Source: a virus. From it: a stretch of DNA of 24,096 nucleotides. Shown here one piece after another: positions 1 through 5,488 of the stretch. The stretch lies in the IMG/VR virus record IMGVR_UViG_3300034073_003583, positions 1-24,096 of that record. One strand, 5' to 3'. The stretch's first letter is position 1. Every line of letters begins with the position of its first letter. The translations under genes and the position numbers were made by a program. The notes below the pieces were generated by a model, which was not told where the DNA came from, ran no database searches, and was given only the letters and a program-made list of their open reading frames with translations.

Positions 1-171
1 GCGCGCCAGCACTTTGCCCAGGGCGAGCAGGCGGCGAAGGTGATACTCGGCGTTCGCAATGGCCTTGCCGGGCACGCTGGCGCAAAGCTCGGCGGTGGTT
101 TGCCCAGGCCGCGCCCGGAGGCTGGCCAGCAGCGCGGCGCGGTAATTGTCCGTGATGAGGCTTCTGGCCAT
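1..171 (-). CDS. Partial small DNA-binding-like protein (N-terminal 57 residues)
   Basis: An open frame starts with ATG at 171 and runs off the left edge of the window. The visible 57 residues begin MARSLITDNYRAALLASL and continue with a segment containing TTAELCASVPGKAIANAEYHLRR in pattern. A helix, then a TTAEL-type turn, then a basic amphipathic helix is what the N-terminal part of a winged-helix fold looks like, so a small DNA-binding protein is a reasonable guess (inference). It starts 5 bases after the stop of the 72-residue gene upstream. Its first 36 bases are repeated exactly at 422-457. The C-terminus is not visible, so neither length nor family can be fixed. Confidence 0.6.
   Translation of the reverse strand, partial: MARSLITDNYRAALLASLRARPGQTTAELCASVPGKAIANAEYHLRRLLALGKVLAR
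136..171 (-). repeat. 36-base direct repeat, copy 1
   Basis: These 36 bases, encoding the first 12 residues (MARSLITDNYRA) of the left-edge gene, are identical to 422-457. The two copies are in the same orientation, 286 bases apart start to start. The repeat encloses the 72-residue gene at 177-395. Confidence 0.95.
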
Positions 172-176
172 TGTCT

Positions 177-395
177 TTACCTATCGGTCGAGATTAAAAC
201 CACGGGGATTCTTTTCCCGTACTCGGCTTCCGGCGTGTCGTCCTCGCCGTAGTCCTCCGAGATGCCCCATTTACCTCGCAGGGCTGTGGTTATTTCTGCC
301 CCAGCGGGCAGGTAGTTGTGGTCGCACCCATGAACTACCACGAGCGCCCCAGGAGGGGCGTCCTGTAGCAGCCTCAATAATTCACATGCTTTCAT
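177..395 (-). CDS. Small unknown phage protein, 72 residues
   Basis: ATG at 395 is preceded by a strong GGAGAA ribosome binding site 5 bases away. The protein starts MKACELLRLLQ and contains PPGALVVVHGCDHNYLPAG followed by an acidic EDYGEDD stretch and a C-terminal VVLIST strand. No signal peptide or membrane segment is visible. The opening (a short helix, then PPGALVVV) resembles many small uncharacterised phage proteins that begin with a helix followed by a strand of the form 'D..VVV', but I cannot name a family. It lies inside the interval bounded by the 36-base direct repeats, so it may have arrived as an insertion between the 43-residue gene and the left-edge gene. Confidence 0.7.
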   Translation of the reverse strand: MKACELLRLLQDAPPGALVVVHGCDHNYLPAGAEITTALRGKWGISEDYGEDDTPEAEYGKRIPVVLISTDR

Positions 396-457
396 TGCAC
401 TTCTCCAGCGCCGGGCAGGTTGGCGCGGTAATTGTCCGTGATGAGGCTTCTGGCCAT
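392..457 (-). pseudogene. Truncated copy of the start of the left-edge gene
   Basis: ATG at 457 opens a 21-codon frame. Its first 12 residues are identical to those of the left-edge gene (MARSLITDNYRA), then it diverges to NLPGAGEVQ and stops at 392-394. It begins one base after the stop codon of the 43-residue gene. Its last bases contain the ribosome binding site of the 72-residue gene. The simplest reading is a broken duplicate left by recombination or insertion. It may still be translated as a short leader peptide coupled to the 72-residue gene, because its TGA overlaps that gene's ATG (ATGA). Confidence 0.7.
422..457 (-). repeat. 36-base direct repeat, copy 2
   Basis: Identical to 136-171 in the same orientation. 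The identity stops abruptly after codon 12 of the duplicated gene start. Recombination between the two copies would remove 286 bases, including the 72-residue gene, and place the left-edge gene directly behind the 43-residue gene. Confidence 0.95.
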
Positions 458-458
458 G

Positions 459-590
459 TCAGATTACCCGAAGATAATCGCCGCAAGGCCAATCGTGATC
501 AGGAACGGGGTCAGGGCTTGCCAGTGCGTTTCTCGTGGCTTTGGCGCGGGCCTTTTTCAGCTTGGCCCGCTTTTGCTCTTTAGCGCCCAT
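459..590 (-). CDS. Small basic protein, 43 residues
   Basis: ATG at 590 overlaps the end of the upstream 62-residue gene by 11 bases, with a GGGGCGAC purine-rich site upstream. The N-terminal half is very basic and helical (KEQKRAKLKKARAKATR). The second half is short and contains PVPDHDWPCGDYL. It could bind nucleic acid through its basic helix, but that is only an inference from composition. The tight overlap on both sides supports translation as part of the leftward strip of small genes. Confidence 0.55.
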   Translation of the reverse strand: MGAKEQKRAKLKKARAKATRNALASPDPVPDHDWPCGDYLRVI

Positions 591-768
591 TGTCGCCCCG
601 AATAATCCGCAAAATTTCTTGCTCTAGCTCAGGCTTCCGCGCCATTTCGGTACACAGGCGGTTCAATGTGTCGAACTGTCCCGCCAGGCAATAGCCGAGG
701 CGTCTGAACTTGTCCGGGTTTCTTCCTGGTGAATCGCCGCCAGGCCAGCGAGATAATGGGCCTTTCAT
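580..768 (-). CDS. Small unknown protein, 62 residues
   Basis: ATG at 768 overlaps the stop of the upstream gene in an ATGA arrangement and is preceded by a strong AAGGGGGAAGC site. The protein starts MKGPLSRWPGGDSP and has a helical second half (FDTLNRLCTEMARKPELEQEILRII). No recognisable domain or membrane segment is present. Start/stop overlaps with both neighbours indicate translational coupling within the leftward operon. A frame at 629-811 on the same strand overlaps it, but lacks this context. Confidence 0.65.
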   Translation of the reverse strand: MKGPLSRWPGGDSPGRNPDKFRRLGYCLAGQFDTLNRLCTEMARKPELEQEILRIIRGDNGR

Positions 769-920
769 GCTTCCCCCTTATAACAATGCCCGGTGCGCGG
801 CAACTCGTCAAGCACAGTCTGCGCCGTGCCCGGAGTCATGCGCTTCTTCTTTCTGAAGAATCGGTTCTTTTGGTCTTTGCAGCGCTCGATGTGGCAACGC
901 CTAGCGAGGTAATGCTTCAT
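765..920 (-). CDS. Small basic Cys-containing protein, 51 residues
   Basis: ATG at 920 has a GGAGACTGAAGA site upstream, and the TGA at 765 overlaps the ATG of the next gene. The sequence starts MKHYLARRCHIERCKD and contains FFRKKKRM and a C-terminal GHCYKGEA. Three cysteines and several histidines (C9, C14, C46; H3, H10, H45) could form a small metal site, but spacing fits no family I know. It overlaps the upstream 59-residue gene by 20 bases, which is compact even for phage genes. Confidence 0.6.
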   Translation of the reverse strand: MKHYLARRCHIERCKDQKNRFFRKKKRMTPGTAQTVLDELPRTGHCYKGEA

Positions 921-1080
921 TCTTCAGTCTCCAAATCGCCTCGCGGACAACATCCGCCGAGTCGGTATCTTTCGCCATTAGTGCCGCCCTGGCTTTGTCG
1001 AGGGATTTTAGTGCTGTTTCCTCAGCCAGAATCGCCTCATCAATTGCCGCCAGGGCTGCGGCCCGCTCTTCATTCGTCAT
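901..1080 (-). CDS. Small helical protein, 59 residues
   Basis: I chose ATG at 1080 (MTNEERAAALAAIDEA) rather than a longer in-frame start at 1164, because 1080 sits 11 bases inside the end of the upstream gene with GAGG just ahead of it, a typical coupled start. The product is almost entirely helical, alanine- and glutamate-rich with heptad-like spacing (AAIDEAILAEETALKSLDKARAALM), and ends in WRLKNEALPR. It probably forms a short coiled coil. Function unknown. Confidence 0.65.
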   Translation of the reverse strand: MTNEERAAALAAIDEAILAEETALKSLDKARAALMAKDTDSADVVREAIWRLKNEALPR

Positions 1081-1513
1081 TGTCAGCCTCAAACCAATCC
1101 GCCTCGGCCTGCAACAGTTCGTCGGCCCACGGTTCGAGTTCTTGAACCTCGGCCATTTCGGCATAACTCAGGTGAGAATATTTGGCCCAGAGTTCCGCCG
1201 GGATGACGGTTTCAATGCTAGACTCAATGAGTTCAACGCCATAGCTGCCTGGGAATTCGACAATCAAGGCGCTGCTCCCTGGATACTTTTTACTGATTTC
1301 CTGACCTGTCGCTTTGTCAACGACTCGATAGAATCCATCGAATCCTCGCGGCAGTTCTTTGAATTGCTCAGAAAATGGGTCTAAGCCAAAATCAGCCAAA
1401 ATTTCGCTGGCGTCGTCTAGGTCTTGCTCGGTTATTTCCTCATTTTTACCCTGGCGAATGACAACTGCTTGATTTTCGCTGAATTCTACGCCGTGAGTTT
1501 TGTAAATGTTCAT
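1070..1513 (-). CDS. Acidic unknown phage protein, 147 residues
   Basis: ATG at 1513 (MNIYKTHGVEF) is preceded by GGAG 8 bases away, so it is preferred to the in-frame ATG at 1534. The protein is strongly acidic, especially at the end (ELEPWADELLQAEADWFEADNDE), with an EEITEQDLDDASEILADFG helix and a small central beta-like part (FDGFYRVVDKATGQEISKKYPGSSALIVEFPG). No membrane segment or known motif is seen. Small acidic early phage proteins sometimes act as DNA mimics that inhibit host factors; here that is only a possibility suggested by composition and context. It overlaps the upstream gene by 68 bases. Confidence 0.7.
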   Translation of the reverse strand: MNIYKTHGVEFSENQAVVIRQGKNEEITEQDLDDASEILADFGLDPFSEQFKELPRGFDGFYRVVDKATGQEISKKYPGSSALIVEFPGSYGVELIESSIETVIPAELWAKYSHLSYAEMAEVQELEPWADELLQAEADWFEADNDE

Positions 1514-1718
1514 GATGTTTCTCCACTGTGTCAAGTGTATAGCCTCTAATATTTAGATATTCTTTTGCCGCCGCTAGGTTACTAAAGAATTTCCTAGGGT
1601 ACGGCCACCAATGGCCGGGCCATATGGATTCTGTGACCTGGTAGCGGTATCCGGGGTGGCCTTTTGAGCGTTCCAGCTTAAGGTCTGGCTGGCCGGGATT
1701 TGTGTAGATTTTTTTCAT
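1446..1718 (-). CDS. Small unknown protein, 90 residues
   Basis: ATG at 1718 follows a leader of the form CCACACACACTAGGAAACAGCC, with an AGGAA ribosome binding site. The protein starts MKKIYTNPGQPDLKLER. It has an aromatic and glycine-rich centre (GYRYQVTESIWPGHWWPYPRKFFSN) resembling a small beta sheet, then a helix and a basic tail (SRRRIQRKSSS). The last 22 codons overlap the next gene in another frame, so the tail may be poorly conserved. Function unknown. Its leader resembles those of genes at 11541 and 12861 on the opposite strand. Confidence 0.65.
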   Translation of the reverse strand: MKKIYTNPGQPDLKLERSKGHPGYRYQVTESIWPGHWWPYPRKFFSNLAAAKEYLNIRGYTLDTVEKHHEHLQNSRRRIQRKSSSCHSPG

Positions 1719-1751
1719 GGCTGTTTCCTAGTGTGTGTGGTTACTGCTTAT

Positions 1752-2000
1752 TTATGCCCAATTTTCACGAGCATATTGGACAACCTCATTAACCGACTGC
1801 CCGATGTATCCATACAGCGCATTGTTATCCATGAAATCGAACAGCGCTTGCAATTCCGGGGTGTCCCGATAGTGCTTTTCCAGCATCGCACGATGCCCAA
1901 AAAGCGCCAGGACGGTATGCGAGGCTTTGCAATAGTTGCGGCGTTGTTCTGAAGTCAAACATTCGCATGACTCTATTAACGATTGGCTCAGCGGGTTCAT
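1752..2000 (-). CDS. Small protein, 82 residues, paralogue of the gene at 11541-11768
   Basis: First gene of the leftward strip, with ATG at 2000 and an AGGAG site 7 bases upstream. It contains LIESCECLTSEQRRNYCKA near the N-terminus and ends VVQYARENWA. The same two signatures, ESCEHLT near the start and V..YALDNWA near the end, occur in the 75-residue product at 11541-11768, which lacks about 20 residues of the middle. I take them as diverged paralogues. The protein is probably helical. No function is known to me. It is expressed from the consensus promoter at 2048-2076, which shares an 18/20-base block with the promoter of its paralogue. Confidence 0.75.
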   Translation of the reverse strand: MNPLSQSLIESCECLTSEQRRNYCKASHTVLALFGHRAMLEKHYRDTPELQALFDFMDNNALYGYIGQSVNEVVQYARENWA

Positions 2001-2047
2001 TTTGATGCTCCTGGTGGGTGGTGGTGAACTGCTCTACTATGTGAACA

Positions 2048-2076
2048 ATTATAGCCTATGCTTTTTACTATGTCAA
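2048..2076 (-). promoter_or_regulatory. Perfect consensus sigma70 promoter, leftward
   Basis: On the minus strand TTGACA (2076-2071) and TATAAT (2053-2048) are separated by 17 bases, an exact match to consensus. CATAGTA occurs twice around it: once overlapping the end of the -35 element and once just after the -10 element (2041-2035). The block from 2054 to 2035, CTATAATTGTTCACATAGTA, is almost identical to the promoter at 11492. It should fire the small-gene strip ending at the left edge; the flanking repeats are candidate operators. Confidence 0.9.
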
Positions 2077-2084
2077 GAGTATTT

Positions 2085-2201
2085 TACCCTCTTTTACCCT
2101 CTACCCTTACCCTCAATTTTTTTACCCTTGAGGGTAAAAAGTCAATTCTACCCTCATTTACCCTCACCCTCTTTTAGAGAGGGTGAGGGTAAAGAGGGTA
2201 A
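2085..2201. repeat. ACCCTC/GAGGGT repeat array, candidate replication origin (iteron-like)
   Basis: ACCCTC occurs at 2086, 2096, 2109, 2150, 2160 and 2166, and its complement GAGGGT at 2130, 2179, 2185 and 2194, with ACCCTT variants at 2103 and 2124. Many copies are followed or preceded by A/T runs (TTTTACCCTC). Two stems form: TTTTTACCC with GGGTAAAAA around 2119-2140, and a perfect 16-base stem at 2156-2171 / 2177-2192 with a 5-base loop. The array lies directly upstream of the leftward small-gene promoter and downstream of the primase-helicase gene. Clustered short repeats next to a replication gene are typical of phage and plasmid origins; function here is inference. Confidence 0.65.
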
Positions 2202-2374
2202 GACCGAATCCGCCATGATATAGGGCAATATTGCCGATGCTGTTAGTCAATATCGACTAGAGCGCCACAGGAAGCCATACAAGGCGCTCTAAGCAATTTT
2301 TGGTATGGGTGTCAGGGTGCGCTGTTTTTGAGCGTTCCTAGGCGATTCTAGGGATTGCGGTATTTTTGGGGTTT
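2202..2374. other. Non-coding spacer with palindromes
   Basis: I see no gene here. The stretch holds a perfect 12-base palindrome GGCAATATTGCC (2224-2235), an imperfect palindrome AGTCAATATCGACT (about 2246-2259), and a 9-base perfect inverted repeat TAGAGCGCC / GGCGCTCTA (2258-2266 and 2283-2291) with a 16-base loop. None is followed by a convincing T-run on the minus strand, so they do not look like a terminator for the primase-helicase gene. They may be protein-binding sites belonging to the same non-coding regulatory or origin region. Confidence 0.5.
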
Positions 2375-2403
2375 TTACCCTCACCCTGAGCGGGTGAGGG
2401 TAA
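2375..2403. repeat. Perfect 12-base stem built from the array unit
   Basis: TTACCCTCACCC (2375-2386) and GGGTGAGGGTAA (2392-2403) are perfect inverted repeats around a TGAGC loop, reusing the ACCCTC unit of the main array. On the plus strand a T-run follows after two bases, so it could also terminate plus-strand transcription, but no plus-strand gene lies upstream. On the minus strand, the direction of the adjacent gene, the stem is followed by A residues. A further AGGGTAA lies at 2414-2420. I regard it as an outlying element of the origin-like region. Confidence 0.65.
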
Positions 2404-2446
2404 CTTTTTTGGCAGGGTAATCGGCAAGTGTTGCAATTTGAAACAC

Positions 2447-4453
2447 TCAACCGCTGGATTTTTTCAGCACCAGCGCCAGGGCGTCCGACTCACTGGCGAG
2501 CGTCCATCCGTGGTTAACCTCGGAAATAATGCAGGCATTTAATAATGACCCGATTAATCTATCAGGGTATCCGCCAGCATTAACGGCATTTTGCGCGGCC
2601 CGCTCCTTTGCGCCGTCTGTGATTAATTTATTAATCAGTGCGCTCTTGCTCAGGTACGGCTTCCCGTCTATCACCTCCGCGCCAGATGCCCACCATGCTT
2701 TCTCCCACGTGGCGCGGTGCGCGTCTAGCTTCCTGTCCCGCTTCTCCGGCGCCGGCCCTGGCGCGTCCGCTGACTCTATTGTGGCGCTCGTGACCTGCTC
2801 GCCGTCTTCGTCAAGCCAGCCGGGCACCGGCGTTTTTTTCAGGTTCACATAGACCGGTTCCGCGAGTTCGCCGTCTTTATTTTTGCGCTGCGCCACTTCC
2901 ATCGGGCGCTCGTTTTTGCTTGGCGTAACAGATATTTCAATGTCGAGCGCACCGCGCCAGGCGCTAGACCCGCGCCCACGGTCTTGCGCCTCCGGGTTTA
3001 GGCCCGTATGGTGTACAAGCACCACAGACGCACCGAACTCGGCGCTTAGCCGTGCGCATGAATCGAGCATCGCGCGCACGTCCTGGGGCTTGTTTTCGTC
3101 GCCTTTTAGGAAACGGTGCAAGGTGTCGACGATTATCAGGCCCGGCTTTACAGGCAATCGGCGGATTTCTTTGGAGGTGCCGTTGTAACCTACTGGCGTA
3201 TCCAAATCACAGCCTGACCGGCTTACCCACATACTCAGCCGCTCCGCACCATGCGCCGCCTTCCAGGCCGCAATCCGCGCCCGCATGCCGTGGTGGCCTT
3301 CGCCAGCTAGATAAATCACAGGGCACGGGCGCACTATATGCCCCTGCCATGCGGCGAAACCTGCCGCCAAATGCATGGCCATATCCAGCATCACAAAACT
3401 TTTCCCGCCCCCACTTGGCCCGTGAACCATCATGGTGGCGTCGGCCTGTAACCATCCTTTAATCAGCCAACGGATTGGCGCAGGTTTCGCGCTAAATTCG
3501 TCGGCCTGCATTAGCCAGGTTTCTGGCTCAGGATTAAGCAACGCCGCTAAATCGCCCCCGGCCCGCGCGAAGTCATTCGCGTCCCCTGTCGTCGGCACTA
3601 GTATCATTTTTGCGCCGTGCTTGGTGGCTGCCTTCTCCGCGTAGCGCGCACCTGTGCCAGATTCGTCATTATCCGCCACTATAACAAGCTCCGCCTCCGG
3701 CCCGAGTTTGGCCCGCGCCGTTGCGGCGGTGGCTTCCAGGTTCCCGGCGCTGTACGCCACGAAACATGGTGCGCCCGTGGCTTCGTGGATGCTGGCACAT
3801 GTGGCGAACCCTTCGCCGATGAATGCCCGGCGCGCGCATTCATCCGCGCCAATCACCCAAAACCGGCCCGCAACCTGGGCGCCAGTGTGGTAGCGTTTTT
3901 CGCCAGTGTCGGCGATGTATTGGAGACTGGATAACTCGCCGCTCGGCGCATACAGCGGTAGCAATAGCCGCCCATCCTGGGCGATGCGCGCACCGTGGGC
4001 GGCTACTCCTTTATTATATAGATACGGGTGCGATCTATCGGCAGGCGTCGCACGCTCCCAGATTGCCGCCGCCGCTTGCGCCGCTTCCTGGTGCGCCTTG
4101 GCCTGCTCGGCATCGCGCAGTTTCCGCGCCTCGTCCATGCGCCGCATGTGTTCCAGCCGTTCGCCTGGCGTCATTTCGTCATTCATGTCCGCATGCCAGG
4201 CTTTATCTACGCCTGAGCGCCAGCAACCGAAGCGGCCCGCAGGGATGCCGTCCATGTATGCCACATACCAGCCGGCGCGGTTATGCTCTGGCCCGCCGCC
4301 ATTGGTGCCAGATTTGAAGCGGTGGATTTGACCATCAAAAATCAGGCGGTCAGGCGGGGTTAGCCCCTCGCTAATCATTGCCTGGCGGAGTTGCGCGTCT
4401 GGTGGCGTGGTTGTGGGTGCGGCGTCATTCTCTAACAGCCATGATAGTTCCAT
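2447..4453 (-). CDS. Toprim primase fused to RecA-like replicative helicase
   Basis: Predicted bifunctional replication enzyme: primer synthesis and DNA unwinding at the phage fork. I chose ATG at 4453 (MELSWLLEND), two bases after the stop of the regulator gene with GGGG ahead, over an ATG at 4498 that would overlap that gene; this gives 668 residues. The Toprim domain shows the glutamate in FIGEGFATCASI (about residue 214) and the DND in VIVADNDESGTG (about 261-263). The helicase domain has Walker A GPSGGGKS (about 345-352), Walker B LIIVDTL (about 439-445) and VVLVHHTG (about 490-498), as in RepA/AAA_25 hexameric helicases. No CxxC zinc ribbon precedes the Toprim part, unlike many primases of this kind. 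The gene borders the repeat array. Confidence 0.9.
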   Translation of the reverse strand: MELSWLLENDAAPTTTPPDAQLRQAMISEGLTPPDRLIFDGQIHRFKSGTNGGGPEHNRAGWYVAYMDGIPAGRFGCWRSGVDKAWHADMNDEMTPGERLEHMRRMDEARKLRDAEQAKAHQEAAQAAAAIWERATPADRSHPYLYNKGVAAHGARIAQDGRLLLPLYAPSGELSSLQYIADTGEKRYHTGAQVAGRFWVIGADECARRAFIGEGFATCASIHEATGAPCFVAYSAGNLEATAATARAKLGPEAELVIVADNDESGTGARYAEKAATKHGAKMILVPTTGDANDFARAGGDLAALLNPEPETWLMQADEFSAKPAPIRWLIKGWLQADATMMVHGPSGGGKSFVMLDMAMHLAAGFAAWQGHIVRPCPVIYLAGEGHHGMRARIAAWKAAHGAERLSMWVSRSGCDLDTPVGYNGTSKEIRRLPVKPGLIIVDTLHRFLKGDENKPQDVRAMLDSCARLSAEFGASVVLVHHTGLNPEAQDRGRGSSAWRGALDIEISVTPSKNERPMEVAQRKNKDGELAEPVYVNLKKTPVPGWLDEDGEQVTSATIESADAPGPAPEKRDRKLDAHRATWEKAWWASGAEVIDGKPYLSKSALINKLITDGAKERAAQNAVNAGGYPDRLIGSLLNACIISEVNHGWTLASESDALALVLKKSSG

Positions 4454-4455
4454 AA

Positions 4456-4632
4456 TCAGCCCCAGAGCGCAGCTTTGATTTTCTCCATAGTTTCCCATTC
4501 CGGGTTTTGAATTTTCCCGGCCCGGAGTCTATACAGTGTATTAGGATGCACACCACAGACTAGCGCAAAGGCTTGAATTTGGCGGGTTTTCAATTCCTCT
4601 CGAATCTTTTCGAGCATAGGGACATTCGGCAT
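4456..4632 (-). CDS. Small Cro/CI-like helix-turn-helix regulator, 58 residues
   Basis: ATG at 4632 (MPNVPMLEKI) has a near-ideal GGAGG site 5 bases upstream, so the longer in-frame start at 4686 is rejected. The protein is a single HTH domain: IREELKTRQIQAFALVCGV forms the first helices, HPNTLYRLRAGKIQNP the turn and recognition helix, and WETMEKIKAAL the last helix, the usual layout of Cro/CI-type repressors. It is probably a dimeric transcriptional repressor acting on the divergent promoter region just upstream (4672-4705) and perhaps on the other early promoters. It is cotranscribed with the primase-helicase, two bases apart, so it may set the balance between leftward replication and rightward recombination genes (inference). 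Confidence 0.85.
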   Translation of the reverse strand: MPNVPMLEKIREELKTRQIQAFALVCGVHPNTLYRLRAGKIQNPEWETMEKIKAALWG

Positions 4633-4671
4633 ATTACCTCCGTTACTAGCTGAATATTTTTTACTACAGTG

Positions 4672-4705
4672 TTGACAGATTAACACTACGCTGGTATTCT
4701 GTCAA
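4672..4705. promoter_or_regulatory. Divergent promoter region with 34-base inverted repeat
   Basis: Rightward promoter: TTGACA (4672-4677), 17-base spacer, TATTCT (4695-4700), upstream of the ATPase gene. A second TTGACA lies on the minus strand at 4705-4700, facing the regulator gene; its -10 (TAATCT at 4682-4677) is weak. The whole block starts TTGACAG and ends CTGTCAA, and the 17-base arms match at 12 positions, so the two -35 elements are symmetric. TTACTA occurs twice between this block and the regulator gene (4643-4648 and 4661-4666), in the regulator leader. This layout suits a repressor switch controlled by the 58-residue HTH protein. Confidence 0.75.
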
Positions 4706-4744
4706 ACATGAGTTGCGGATTGGCCGCGATCAATAGGGGGAATC

Positions 4745-5488
4745 ATGAATAAAATCCTAGAATCTGTAAGCCGAACTAGGCGACTAGTTGCGCCTAAAGC
4801 CGTAATAGGCGGACAAGGGAAAATCGGCAAAACAACTTTTGCCGCATCCGCGCCTGATTCGGTTGGCATACTCACCGAGGACGGGGCCAGCGCAGTTGAT
4901 TCAATGGCTTTCCCGCTTTGCCAGACGCTAGACGATGTGTACGCGGCAATCGCCACGCTGGCGAATGAAGAGCATTCTTTCCGCTGGGTATGGGTGGATT
5001 CTCTGGACTGGCTGGAGCCGTTGATTCATGCTCAGGTTTGCAAGGCGAACAATTGGAATAACATAGAATCGCCTGGCTATGGCAAAGGTTACGTGGCTGC
5101 CGCCGCAGAGTGGCGCGTCTTTTTAGACGGCCTAGACTACCTGCGCAATCATCGCGGAATGGGCGTAATCCTGATAGTGCATAGCATTATTAGGCGCATT
5201 GAGGACCCGATGCACGACCCGTATGACGCGCACGATATTAAGCTGCACTCGAAGGCTGCGGGCCTGGTGAAAGAATGGGCGGATATTATCGGGTTCTGTG
5301 ACTACGACCTAGCGATAAAAGAAGGCAAGGGCGATTTTGGCAAAACCGAACGACGCGCCCTCCGAGTAAAAAACCGCATTCTTCACCTTGAACCGCACCC
5401 CGCGCACTTTGGCGGGAATCGGCTAGGCTTGGTGAACTGTGAACTTGATTTTACGAAACTTGCTGAACAACTTGAGGCTATGAAATGA
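4745..5488 (+). CDS. RecA-fold ATPase, Sak4-like / AAA_24 family
   Basis: Predicted P-loop ATPase of the phage Sak4-like group (AAA_24), which assist single-strand annealing or strand exchange during phage recombination. Walker A is GGQGKIGKTT (residues 22-31) and Walker B is WVWVD (81-85). Near 145 the sequence GVILIVHSIIRR occupies the sensor-like strand position. At 247 residues it fits this single-domain family. ATG at 4745 follows GGGGGAATC, a strong site used repeatedly in this genome. It is the first gene of the rightward operon, and its last codon overlaps the DUF669 gene by 4 bases. Sak4-like ATPases next to DUF669 proteins are a known phage arrangement, which supports both calls. 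Confidence 0.85.
   Translation: MNKILESVSRTRRLVAPKAVIGGQGKIGKTTFAASAPDSVGILTEDGASAVDSMAFPLCQTLDDVYAAIATLANEEHSFRWVWVDSLDWLEPLIHAQVCKANNWNNIESPGYGKGYVAAAAEWRVFLDGLDYLRNHRGMGVILIVHSIIRRIEDPMHDPYDAHDIKLHSKAAGLVKEWADIIGFCDYDLAIKEGKGDFGKTERRALRVKNRILHLEPHPAHFGGNRLGLVNCELDFTKLAEQLEAMK

Noticed and set aside
629-811. Alternative 60-residue minus-strand gene
   Set aside because: It overlaps two coupled genes in a third frame and lacks their ribosome binding site and stop-start overlaps.
2085-2201. CRISPR-like repeat array
   Set aside because: Units are only 6-10 bases, occur in both orientations and have no spacers of regular length.
1936-2223. Plus-strand reading frame across the repeat array
   Set aside because: It lies opposite a real gene and its promoter, encodes low-complexity sequence from the repeats, and has no ribosome binding site.
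2375-2410. Terminator for the primase-helicase gene
   Set aside because: The T-run is on the wrong strand for that gene; leftward the stem is followed by A residues. No plus-strand gene needs it.
3052-4331. Several plus-strand frames opposite the primase-helicase
   Set aside because: The minus strand carries clear Toprim and Walker motifs throughout; the reverse frames are arginine/proline-rich shadows.
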